DNA of 8,996 nt from Firmicutes bacterium UBA6811 (GCA_002452295.1 DKEX01000047.1:926-9921), one strand, 5' to 3'. Positions 1 through 6,643 are shown, counted from the first letter of the stretch. Made by a program: numbers and translations. The notes: generated by a model not told the origin, from the letters alone.

Positions 1-39
1 CCGGCAACCCCAACACCGTCAGGAGAAGCGGCGCAAACC

Positions 40-51
40 TATGGCGCCATA
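40..51. other. 12-bp palindrome just past the porin stop
   Basis: TATGGCGCCATA is a perfect palindrome directly after the porin stop codon (53-55). It could fold in the 3' end of the transcript but has no loop and no T-run, so it is not called a terminator. Nothing else is seen between 1 and 52. Confidence 0.3.
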
Positions 52-52
52 C

Positions 53-2752
53 TTAGAACTTCACTACCAGCGACGCCGTGGCGACGTTGGACGTGTAGTC
101 CTGGGCCGGATTGTCCTTGGCGTTGAAGGACATCGTCTTGTAGCCCAGCTCGAGATCGGTGTTGTCGGCGATGTGGTGGGCAAGCCCGATCTCACCGGTC
201 AGCATGCGCCCGTCAACACCGGGATCCTTCACCGCGCCGGATGCGACTTTGACCTCGCCGGTCAGCTTCGTGCTGGGCGTTACCTGGCTTTCGACCCCGG
301 CCTTCGCCGTGGTCTTCACGCCCTCGATCTCGGAGCTATCGGCGGTCCACGGAGTGGCGTCGCTGTAGTCAACGCGCCTGTACTCCCAGGAACCTGTGAG
401 CTTCGTCACTGTGGTAAGGCCAAAGCCGAGGTCCACACCGGCCGTCTTGACGGTGTAGTTCTCGTTCACCGCCGCGGTTCTGTCATCGTCGTCGTTCATC
501 TTGTAGGACTTGTATCCGCCCCGGAGCGCGATGTCCGGCGTCAGGCTGTGCGAGAAGCCGAGGTCGAGCACGCTCTCCCTGGATATGGCGGCCTTCGAGT
601 CCACGTCGCGCGTGTCGGTCACGGCGTACTCAACGGACAGCGGGGCGTGCTTCGCGGAGATCGACCTTGCGACCTTCAGCGAGTCAGCTACGGTGTCTGG
701 AGCGGTGTTGTCGTTGTGCGCGAGAGCGAGGTTCACGCCGGCGACCACGTCGGCGCCGAGGAGCTTCCTCGAGTACGCCGCACCGAGGGACCTGGTGGCC
801 ACGAGGTCCGCACCGTCAAACGTCCAGTCGGCGTTCCCGGTCTTCTCGTAGCCGGCCGTCAGTGCAAGCTCGCCGCCTGCCATCGAGAGCGGCAGGGTCG
901 CGTCCACGGCCATGGTCTTCACGTTGTTGTCCAGGCCGCGCTCGGCGTCCTTGTCGTATGGAGTCTCGACGAACTCGGGATGGTAGTCGGCCTCGACCCT
1001 CGTGTAGGCCGCGCCCACCTGCACCGGGCCTATCGCCCCGTCCAGGCTCATCTCGGTCGCGTTGTGCTGGGCGCCATCCGGGCCGATATGCCGTGCGAAC
1101 TCGGCGGACGCACCCCACCCGGGCGCGAACGTCATCTTCGCGTTCACCCCGGCCACGGTGTCCCTTGCCGGGTTCCCGGGACCATTCGCAATCGACCTCT
1201 CGTCATCGAACGCCGCCACGTAGGTGGCCCCGACGACGAGGTTGTCGGTCAGGGACAGTCTTGTGTCCACCGCCGCCGCGTACTTCGCGTACTCCGGCGT
1301 CCCTTCAGACACCGGCACACCGAGCCTCCAGAACAGCCCCGTCGCGCTCAGGCGGCCGTACGCCGCCTTGGCCAGCACGCCGTCGTAGAGCGGGACCCCG
1401 TCGCTGTTGCGGAGCATGTGCCCCTGCAGCGTCAGGTTGGTGAATGTCCCGGCTGGCTCCGCCACGTTGCCGATGCGCATGTGGCGCAGGATGCCAGGGG
1501 TCACGATGTCCAGGTAGAGGCCGTTGTCCTTGAGCTGGAAGGCGTTGTTGTCGAAGCCGCCTCCGAGGATGTTCGTCATCGCGGCAAGCCCGGCCTCGGC
1601 CACCACGCCGTCGGCCACGTTAGCCGTGAGCTTGAGGTTCAGCTCGTGGTTGAACTTGCTCGTGGGCTGGAACACATAGTCGGAGCTGGTGGCATTCTCA
1701 GGCTTGTCGTCGTTCTTCGGGTTGAATGGGTCCAGCCACGCAGTGACATCGGCGCCGGCCCCGAAGATGTCGACGTCCTCGAAGCCGACCTTGCTGTCGC
1801 CCGAGATGCGCACCTTCTCGTGCCCGGCGATGTGGCCCTCCAGCCTGGACGCGGTCTGCGCCAGCCTGGTGCCGAGCTCGCTCGTTGCCTGGTTCACGTC
1901 CTCGATCCTGGCCTTCGCCAGCGCGAGCTGCTCCTCGAGAGCGGTCACGCGCACGCCGAGCACGTTGAGCTCCTGTGCGAACTCGGCCTTGAGCGCCTCG
2001 ATGATGGCGATGGCCTCGGCCACCCTCGCGTCGAGGGTCGCCTTGTCCACCGATCCCTCTTTCTCGACTATCTGTTTCTCGATGATCCTCTCGATGATGG
2101 GCTTCTCCACTACCACCCGCTCGATGACCTTCTCGGGTGGCGCGGCGGAAGCCTGCTCCGGCTGGGCCGGCGGCGCCGCAGGCGCCTCAGCCTTCGCCTG
2201 AGCCTCGGCGGCCTCATGGGCCTTTATGGCCTCCTCTGCGGCCTTCGCGGCCTGCTCAGCCGCTCCCTGTGCCGTCTGCTCGGCGGCGGCCCTTGCCGCC
2301 TCCGCCGCCGCGGCCTTCGCGGCCTGCTCGGCGGCCTGTTTCGCCGCCTCGCTGGCGGCGGACTTCGCTATCTCCTCCGATGCGGCCCTGGACATCTCTA
2401 CGGCTTGCATCTTGGCGTCGTCGATAGCTTTGTTGATCTCCTCGCGTTGCTGGACGCCCTCGATGGTCGCCTCGTCCTTCGCTTGCTGCACGGCGTCCCT
2501 GATCTGCGCGTCCAGGTCGGACAGCATGCGCGCAACCACCATGGCCATCTGGTACCTGGTCATGCCCTCAGCGCCCCTGAACGTCCCATCGGGGAAACCC
2601 TCCACCAGACCCGAGGCTGCAAGCTGCTTGACGGCCTCGTAAGCCCAGTGGTTCTCGGGGACGTCGGCGAAGGGGTTCGCCATGACCGGCAGCGCGAGCG
2701 CGAATGCCATGACTACTGCGATGATCGCTGCCAGGTGTCTCTTCATCATCAT
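53..2752 (-). CDS. SLH-domain outer-membrane porin (OmpM/SlpA-like)
   Basis: An outer-membrane beta-barrel porin that also tethers the outer membrane to the cell wall. Of 899 residues, 1-25 are a signal peptide (basic start, long hydrophobic core, cut after VMA). Residues 27-78 are one SLH domain (FADVPENHWAYEAVKQL, then GFPDGTFRG and MTRYQMA), which in this family binds wall polymer or modified peptidoglycan. Residues 80-190 are an Ala/Glu/Lys-rich coiled coil, 189-207 a Pro/Ala hinge, 208-232 a Val-Ile-Glu-Lys repeat, and 235-308 a second coiled coil. From about 313 to the end the pattern is alternating, glycine- and aromatic-containing beta strand, and the last residue is Phe, as in outer-membrane proteins recognised by BamA. 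The start is the first of three consecutive ATGs, 6 nt after AGGAGG. The protein is about twice the size of Veillonella OmpM and closer to the large SlpA porins of Thermus/Deinococcus. It is probably transcribed alone. The family call is firm; the pore's substrate is unknown. Confidence 0.93.
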   Translation of the reverse strand: MMMKRHLAAIIAVVMAFALALPVMANPFADVPENHWAYEAVKQLAASGLVEGFPDGTFRGAEGMTRYQMAMVVARMLSDLDAQIRDAVQQAKDEATIEGVQQREEINKAIDDAKMQAVEMSRAASEEIAKSAASEAAKQAAEQAAKAAAAEAARAAAEQTAQGAAEQAAKAAEEAIKAHEAAEAQAKAEAPAAPPAQPEQASAAPPEKVIERVVVEKPIIERIIEKQIVEKEGSVDKATLDARVAEAIAIIEALKAEFAQELNVLGVRVTALEEQLALAKARIEDVNQATSELGTRLAQTASRLEGHIAGHEKVRISGDSKVGFEDVDIFGAGADVTAWLDPFNPKNDDKPENATSSDYVFQPTSKFNHELNLKLTANVADGVVAEAGLAAMTNILGGGFDNNAFQLKDNGLYLDIVTPGILRHMRIGNVAEPAGTFTNLTLQGHMLRNSDGVPLYDGVLAKAAYGRLSATGLFWRLGVPVSEGTPEYAKYAAAVDTRLSLTDNLVVGATYVAAFDDERSIANGPGNPARDTVAGVNAKMTFAPGWGASAEFARHIGPDGAQHNATEMSLDGAIGPVQVGAAYTRVEADYHPEFVETPYDKDAERGLDNNVKTMAVDATLPLSMAGGELALTAGYEKTGNADWTFDGADLVATRSLGAAYSRKLLGADVVAGVNLALAHNDNTAPDTVADSLKVARSISAKHAPLSVEYAVTDTRDVDSKAAISRESVLDLGFSHSLTPDIALRGGYKSYKMNDDDDRTAAVNENYTVKTAGVDLGFGLTTVTKLTGSWEYRRVDYSDATPWTADSSEIEGVKTTAKAGVESQVTPSTKLTGEVKVASGAVKDPGVDGRMLTGEIGLAHHIADNTDLELGYKTMSFNAKDNPAQDYTSNVATASLVVKF

Positions 2753-2755
2753 CCG

Positions 2756-2765
2756 TTACCTCCTT
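2756..2765 (-). promoter_or_regulatory. Ribosome binding site of the SLH porin
   Basis: The minus strand reads AAGGAGGTAA, a near-perfect anti-16S match, with AGGAGG ending 6 nt before the first ATG (2752). The second and third in-frame ATGs would sit 9 and 12 nt away, so the first is preferred. A strong site fits an abundant envelope protein. Confidence 0.9.
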
Positions 2766-3110
2766 GAATTTACGTAAGGAAGGCCCTTCCCGTATCACAA
2801 GGTGGCTTTCGCGGCGAGAGTCGCCTTGTTTCCTCTCATCCCTCAGGGCCACCCATGCTACGGGGCCGGGCCCTTTTGCTCCTGCCTGAAGCCTGGGCGC
2901 CGCGGGGGGGCACCTCCTTCCGGCCCGGATTGCCGGCAGGGCAAAAGACTGCAATCGTTGCTGCGAGCAATGGTGCGACGCTTCTTTGGGTGCAGCGCTG
3001 CTCGGGCGCGGCGCTGCTCGCTTTGCGTTCATGCTTCTGTACTACTGCGCAGGTTTACATAATCCTGCCCTCGCCGGGCATGGATAGGCATGTGGGTTGG
3101 TGGGTCCGGA
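2766..3110 (-). other. Upstream region of the SLH porin; no gene, candidate leader structures
   Basis: No reading frame here looks coding on either strand. The following can be seen. TTACGTAA, a perfect palindrome at 2770-2777, lies just before the ribosome binding site. A short inverted repeat GGAAG/CTTCC is at 2778-2790. A longer one, ACAAGG at 2797-2802 against CCTTGT at 2824-2829, encloses a GGCGA/TCGCC hairpin near 2814-2826. A run of seven G is at 2904-2910 (C on the porin's strand). GCGCTGCTCG occurs twice, at 2995-3004 and 3011-3020. These could form a structured 5' leader on the porin mRNA, but no known riboswitch consensus fits. No convincing -35/-10 pair was found, although the porin's promoter is expected here or in the repeats beyond. 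Confidence 0.4.
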
Positions 3111-3205
3111 GGCAGCTACCGGGTCTGGCGGCAGATTTGGGGCCGGGTGCCAGGTTCGGGCCAGGATGGCAGGTTCGGGGGCGGAGGGCATGTGCTGGGC
3201 ACATT
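3111..3205. repeat. 19-nt tandem repeat, family A, five units
   Basis: Five consecutive 19-nt units begin at 3111, 3130, 3149, 3168 and 3187. They share a start of the type GGCAG and, in the middle three, a core like GGTTCGGG. The third and fourth units are the closest (GCCAGGTTCGGGCC against GGCAGGTTCGGGGG). The phase is exact throughout. Because 19 is not a multiple of three the array is not a coding repeat. Units are degenerate, so the array is old or under weak constraint. Confidence 0.7.
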
Positions 3206-3210
3206 GGAAG

Positions 3211-3286
3211 GGATCCTCGCCTCGCCAGCGGATCACCGCATCGCCAAGGGCTCATCGTCTCGCTAAAGGATCATCGCCTCGCTCTT
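3211..3286. repeat. 19-nt tandem repeat, family B, four units
   Basis: Four 19-nt units without gaps begin at 3211, 3230, 3249 and 3268: GGATCCTCGCCTCGCCAGC, GGATCACCGCATCGCCAAG, GGCTCATCGTCTCGCTAAA and GGATCATCGCCTCGCTCTT. The consensus is GGATCATCGCCTCGC plus four variable bases. The period equals that of family A, which ends 5 nt earlier, but the sequence is different. The repeat is clear by eye. Confidence 0.85.
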
Positions 3287-3340
3287 CGATGCGTTGGCAC
3301 GCAGGGGTGGCAGGGTATTCGGCATTTCCGCCGCCAACGT

Positions 3341-3655
3341 GCCAACTTTCCTGGCACTCTGCGGCTCTCACACGTGAGGGTGGTCGTATTCTTGGCATAG
3401 TGTGCTGGAGGATGACAAGATCCCTGGCGGTTGCGCGCCCATGCTGCCAACTTCCTGGGCGCGCTGGCGCGGTCAGCGGCCAAGATGGCAACTTCTTGGG
3501 CAACTCACGGGCGCACGTGCCGAATTACTTGCCAGTCGCCCGCTCCAACTGGTGGCTTTCTTGGCACCTTGCCTCAACCGCAGGCGAAAGTGGCGGTTTT
3601 CTTGGCAGATCGCGGGCGCACGTGCCAAATCACTGCCAGTCGCTCGACTTCGCGC
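3341..3655. repeat. 105-nt higher-order repeat built from 21-nt units, three copies
   Basis: Three 105-nt copies begin at 3341, 3446 and 3551. Each divides into five 21-nt units. The core (A)CTTTCTTGGCA recurs at 3346, 3388, 3451, 3492, 3556 and 3597, giving alternating steps of about 42 and 63 nt, which are two and three units. The fourth and fifth units are conserved between copies: CGGGCGCACGTGCC occurs at 3508 and 3613, followed by a TTGCCAGTCGC-type stretch. The first copy is the most diverged but aligns along its length (GATGACAAGATCCCTGGCGG against CGTGCCGAATTACTTGCCAG). Weaker similarity extends down to about 3278. Many units carry half-palindromes TGCCAA/TTGGCA, for example GTGCCA and TGGCAC at 3339-3357. 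No coding frame is evident. The array begins 13 nt beyond the stop of the small gene and lies in the 3' end of that transcript. Confidence 0.78.
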
Positions 3656-3668
3656 CCGGCTATCTCAT

Positions 3669-3908
3669 CTACAGCAAATCGTTCAGGCTATCCTGAATGA
3701 AGGGCTCCAGATCAAAGTAGCCGGCCCACGTGCGGTCCTGAAAGTCGAAGCTCGCCTCCGTACCGCGAGAGAAAACGAGCGCGCCCCTCGTAGCGCGGTA
3801 CCTGAACTCCGCCGGGGCCAGGTTCAGGGAGCGGACGTCCACCCGCAGGCCAGCCACACGGCTCAACCGGCCACCAGGGTCGAAGGTCGAGCGACGCGTC
3901 AGAAGCAC
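3669..3908 (-). CDS. Small hypothetical protein, 79 aa
   Basis: I do not recognise this protein. A GTG start at 3908 overlaps the TAG stop of the DUF3084 gene by one base (TAGTG), with AGGTGG (3916-3921) 7 nt upstream, so it is positioned for translational coupling. Codon use resembles its neighbours: most third positions are G or C and common codons such as CTG, GCG, GAC and TTC dominate, unlike the non-coding repeat DNA just below it. The product has no signal peptide or membrane segment. It has a basic N-terminal half (several Arg) and an acidic, aromatic C-terminus (DFQDRTWAGYFDLEPFIQD). It could be a complete small protein or the remnant of a longer gene cut back by the repeat array, since the array starts right after its stop. 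The frame also extends upstream inside the DUF3084 gene to 3956, but that start has no better support. Confidence 0.6.
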   Translation of the reverse strand: MLLTRRSTFDPGGRLSRVAGLRVDVRSLNLAPAEFRYRATRGALVFSRGTEASFDFQDRTWAGYFDLEPFIQDSLNDLL

Positions 3909-5323
3909 TACTTGACCACCTGGAACGCCACCTTGAGCGGCGGCTTCGTGTTCCACGTGTCCTGCGCAGTCACAGCGAGGACGCGCACCTTCCGGCCGAG
4001 CTCCAGGATCTCGGCCTTGGCTGCGTTGAACTCCGACAGCGGCGCCTGGCCGACCCGCCCCTCGACGTCGGTCACCATGCCCCGCCGCGCCGCCTCGTCG
4101 TTGGCGGACATCAGAAGCGTCATCAGCTCGTCCTGGACCCGGTCATCCCCGAGCGACCCGTCTATCTCGCGCTCAGCCACCACCTGGCCCTGCTTGAAGA
4201 TGAGCTTGTTTTCGAAGAACTGCAGGTAGGCGTAGACCGGCTGGCCGACGAAGGCGTTCGTGGCCGACACCAGGCGCACCACCACCGGCCCCTTGGCCCT
4301 GGCGACTCTCTCCGCCGTGTTCTCCAGGTTGTCCGTGAAGAAGATTATGGCCTCGCTCTCGCTGCCCTCGATCTTCGCCCTCCGCGCGAGAGCCAGCTTG
4401 TCGGCCTTCTCCAGGAAGGCCGCCACGTCGCGGCGGACGTCGTCCATGGGCCTCGCTCCCTCTATCACCGTGGCGAGGATGATCTCGTCGGCCCGGTAGG
4501 TTATGTCTGAGAGCTGCAGCCCCTCGAGGTACTGCGACATGCCCTGCAAATAAGAGTAGAGCACGTTCGCTCCCTGCGTGAGGTCGCGGATGCGCGTCTC
4601 CAGCGCGCGGCTCTCGTCTTCCAGCTTCTGCCTCTCCTTGTCGAGCCGCTCGATCGTCTGCTTCAGGTCTTTCTCGGTGCCCTGGAGCGCAACGATGCGC
4701 TTGTTTGCCTCGTCGAGCCGCCCTCGAGCCTCGGCCCAGCTTGCCTTCGTGTTATCGAGCTGGCTTTTCATCTCCTGGTATTGCTTGCGCATCTTCTCGA
4801 GCTCGTCCTCGACCGCGCCGAGATCCTTCTCGGCCCTGACCCGTTCCTGCTTCACCTGCTCGAGCTCGGCGGTGAGGGTTTCGTTCCTGGCGGTGAGCAT
4901 CTCGTATTCCCTGGCCTTGACCTTCGCCGCCGCCGACAGCCTGTCGATCTCTCCGGTCAGGCCGTCTATCTTCGTCTGAAGCTCGCCCACCCTCTTCTCC
5001 TTCGCGGCAAGCTCCTGCTGCTGCGTGGACAGCCGCGCGACCGCCGACGCCAGCTCCTGCCTGCTGGTGGCGAGTGCCGCCTGGATCTCGTGCATGTTGA
5101 AGAGGGCCGTCCGCACATCCTTCGATACGATGCTCATGACCACAAGCGACGTGGTGGACACGACCACCCCGGTTATCACCGTGACGATCATCGAGGTGTG
5201 CCTGGGCCGCAGGCCGAAGATGCTGAGCCTCTTGCGGCCCACCTTCATCCCGATGCGGTCGCCGACGAAGGCGATGACCCCGCCCACCACTATGAGCATG
5301 AGCACCAGCGTAAGACCGTACAC
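3908..5323 (-). CDS. DUF3084-type inner-membrane protein with long coiled coil
   Basis: A 471-residue protein of a family without known function (DUF3084), found beside LPS-transport genes. Two membrane helices are visible, at about 4-21 and 45-66. The loop between them (22-44) carries seven Arg/Lys and one Asp. By the positive-inside rule this puts the loop in the cytoplasm and everything after residue 67 in the periplasm. Residues about 76-260 are a nearly unbroken coiled coil with few helix breakers (SRQELASAVARLSTQQQEL and onward). Residues 265-471 look globular and mixed alpha/beta. The start is GTG, 6 nt after AGGAGG; no ATG fits as well. The gene follows the permease after a 135-nt spacer full of 8-nt repeats, and the next small gene overlaps its stop. 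Its place suggests an envelope-assembly or scaffolding role, which is inference. Family assignment rests on architecture and context recalled, not on a search. Confidence 0.88.
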   Translation of the reverse strand: MYGLTLVLMLIVVGGVIAFVGDRIGMKVGRKRLSIFGLRPRHTSMIVTVITGVVVSTTSLVVMSIVSKDVRTALFNMHEIQAALATSRQELASAVARLSTQQQELAAKEKRVGELQTKIDGLTGEIDRLSAAAKVKAREYEMLTARNETLTAELEQVKQERVRAEKDLGAVEDELEKMRKQYQEMKSQLDNTKASWAEARGRLDEANKRIVALQGTEKDLKQTIERLDKERQKLEDESRALETRIRDLTQGANVLYSYLQGMSQYLEGLQLSDITYRADEIILATVIEGARPMDDVRRDVAAFLEKADKLALARRAKIEGSESEAIIFFTDNLENTAERVARAKGPVVVRLVSATNAFVGQPVYAYLQFFENKLIFKQGQVVAEREIDGSLGDDRVQDELMTLLMSANDEAARRGMVTDVEGRVGQAPLSEFNAAKAEILELGRKVRVLAVTAQDTWNTKPPLKVAFQVVK

Positions 5324-5329
5324 GTTTTA

Positions 5330-5335
5330 CCTCCT
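5330..5335 (-). promoter_or_regulatory. Ribosome binding site fixing a GTG start of the DUF3084 gene
   Basis: The minus strand reads GGAGGAGGT, with AGGAGG ending 6 nt before GTG at 5323. This strong, well-spaced site supports the GTG start directly in front of the first membrane helix. Confidence 0.88.
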
Positions 5336-5353
5336 CCACATCGCCCGCCCGGC

Positions 5354-5441
5354 GACCCCACAACCCCACGGTCCCGCAATCCCACAATCCCACGACCGCG
5401 CGATCCTGCGATCCCACGATCCGGCGATCCCCCGACCCGGC
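5354..5441. repeat. 8-nt tandem repeat, eleven units in phase, with G-quadruplex motif on the mRNA strand
   Basis: Between the permease stop (5459) and the DUF3084 start, eleven consecutive 8-nt units follow in exact phase from 5354: GACCCCAC, AACCCCAC, GGTCCCGC, AATCCCAC, AATCCCAC, GACCGCGC, GATCCTGC, GATCCCAC, GATCCGGC, GATCCCCC, GACCCGGC. On the transcribed (minus) strand each becomes a G-rich unit. From 5391 down to 5356 there are five tracts of three or four G separated by 4-5 nt, which meets the usual definition of an intramolecular G-quadruplex. It lies about 20 nt upstream of the DUF3084 ribosome binding site, so it could affect translation or polarity within the operon. That effect is inference. 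Confidence 0.85.
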
Positions 5442-5458
5442 AGGCCTGGCCTGCACCT

Positions 5459-6643
5459 TCAGGACTTGCGCGCCATCATCAGGGCGCCGCACGCCCCGAA
5501 GAGGATGTTGGAAAACCACGCCCCAACAAGCGGCGGCACGCTGCCGCGCTCCGCCACCGCGCAACTCAAACTCATTATAACATAGTAGACAAAGATGATG
5601 AGTATGCTCATCCCAAAGCCCAGCGACGTGGACGCCCTGTGCGCCCTGACGCCGAGCGGCGCCCCGACCAGCCCGAACACGAGGCTTGCGAAGGGGATGG
5701 CGAGCTTCAGGTAAAGCTCCACGAGGAGGCCTGTCACCTGCGCCCCCTGCCCCGCCAGGTCACGGATGTATTCGCCAAGCTCCCTTGCGGACATCTCCCT
5801 CGGCGAGAGGGCCCCCTTCCCCACCTGCGACGGCCTGTGCGCGATGCGCGCCTCCTGCCTCGCGAAACGCACCGACGCCACCCTGTCGCCACCCAGAACG
5901 GCATATATGACGCCGTCCTCGAACCACCACCTGGTCTCCTCCCACCTGGCGTGCGCGGCCTCCGTGATGCGGGCGAGCCTGCCTCCCTCGAACTCCTGGA
6001 CGGTCACCTCCGTAAACGCTTTCGCCTCCGCATCGTATGAGTCTGCATAGATGAGCCTCGCCAGCGCCCCGCCCTCGAACTCCTTGATCACCGCGTTTCT
6101 CTGGACGAAGGGGTTTGCGCGCCGCCCGATCTCCCACATGATCAGCTCCGACCTGCGGTTCGCCGCCGGCACCACGGTCTCGTTCAGCGCCACAGTGACC
6201 ACGCTCACCGCCACGGCCAGCACCACCGCCGGCGCCATCACCCGCTGCAGGCTCATGCCGGCGGCGCGCATGGCCACGACCTCGCTCCCGGCGGACAGGC
6301 GGCTGTAGCAGAGGAGGGTCCCAAGCAGCGTGGACATGGGCAGCACCAGCACCATGACCCTCGGCAGGCCCAGCACGAACACGGTGAAGGCCGTCCCCGC
6401 GCTCACCTGGCCGTCCACGAGCATCCGCGCAAGCTGGAACAGGAGGTCGCCGGCCACCATGATGAGCGCGAAGGCGGTCACAGAAAAGAGAAGCGGCCCG
6501 AGAAGCTCCCTGTAGATGTACCGCTCGAGCAGCCCCAGCCTCGGTCCTGGCCTCAGCCCCGGCACAGGTTCCGGCCCCGTCGTGGTTATCGTCCTCGTCG
6601 CCGGCCTCGGCCTCGCGCCTTGCCTTGCGCCCGACTTCGTCAA
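5459..6643 (-). CDS. LptF/LptG-family LPS export permease
   Basis: Membrane component of the LPS export ABC transporter (YjgP/YjgQ family), which passes lipid from the inner membrane to the periplasmic bridge using ATP hydrolysis by LptB. The translation shows the family layout: three N-terminal membrane helices (about 49-71, 86-111, 135-155), a periplasmic beta-jellyroll region (about 160-310), and three C-terminal helices (about 322-346, 353-375, 377-392). The entry LLERYIYRELLGPLLF and the coupling segment SRLSAGSEVVAMRAAGMSL (114-132), where the permease touches the ATPase, are characteristic. A TTG start at 6643 overlaps the lptB stop by 4 nt and has GGGGAGGGG 8 nt upstream, giving 394 residues. 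A GTG at 6565 would give 368, closer to the usual length of about 360, without the Arg/Pro/Thr-rich leader; the start is therefore uncertain. Only one permease is present, whereas the proteobacterial complex uses LptF plus LptG, so this one may act as a homodimer or pair with a gene elsewhere. Confidence 0.95.
   Translation of the reverse strand: MTKSGARQGARPRPATRTITTTGPEPVPGLRPGPRLGLLERYIYRELLGPLLFSVTAFALIMVAGDLLFQLARMLVDGQVSAGTAFTVFVLGLPRVMVLVLPMSTLLGTLLCYSRLSAGSEVVAMRAAGMSLQRVMAPAVVLAVAVSVVTVALNETVVPAANRRSELIMWEIGRRANPFVQRNAVIKEFEGGALARLIYADSYDAEAKAFTEVTVQEFEGGRLARITEAAHARWEETRWWFEDGVIYAVLGGDRVASVRFARQEARIAHRPSQVGKGALSPREMSARELGEYIRDLAGQGAQVTGLLVELYLKLAIPFASLVFGLVGAPLGVRAHRASTSLGFGMSILIIFVYYVIMSLSCAVAERGSVPPLVGAWFSNILFGACGALMMARKS
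6539..6574. repeat. 12-nt repeat encoding a four-residue Pro-Gly repeat at the permease N-terminus
   Basis: Three adjacent 12-nt units, CCTCGGTCCTGG, CCTCAGCCCCGG and CACAGGTTCCGG, lie within the 5' end of the permease gene. Similar but weaker C/G-rich 12-mers continue to about 6634. In frame they encode PGLR-PGPR-LG just before the first conserved helix. This stretch sits outside the conserved permease domain, so either it is a repeat-born extension or translation starts inside it (GTG at 6565). Confidence 0.5.

Noticed and set aside
41..2767. A 908-codon open frame on the plus strand opposite the porin
   Set aside because: It mirrors the porin codon by codon, is full of Arg/His/Leu/Gly runs typical of antisense high-GC DNA, and has no family features. 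The minus-strand protein has a signal peptide, SLH domain and terminal Phe.
2771..2800. Promoter TTGTGA - 18 nt - TACGTA in front of the porin
   Set aside because: The -10 matches the consensus poorly, and transcription would begin inside the ribosome binding site.
2805..2860. TPP- or c-di-GMP-like riboswitch upstream of the porin (GGGTGGCCCTGAGG, GCGAAAGCC on the minus strand)
   Set aside because: Only short fragments resemble the consensus; the second conserved half of either riboswitch is missing.
2861..2876. GGGCCGGGCCC followed by TTTT on the plus strand, resembling a terminator
   Set aside because: The stem is only about four pairs, the T-run is short, and no plus-strand gene precedes it.
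3111..3655. CRISPR array
   Set aside because: Units are contiguous and degenerate with no unique spacers, and no cas genes are present.
3613..3658. Inverted repeat CGGGCGC/GCGCCCG after the small gene as an operon terminator
   Set aside because: The loop is 32 nt and no T-run follows on the minus strand; it is better explained by the repeat array.
3097..3696. Plus-strand frames through the repeat arrays
   Set aside because: The 19-nt repeats shift frame with each unit, the translations show no conserved features, and no ribosome binding site is present.
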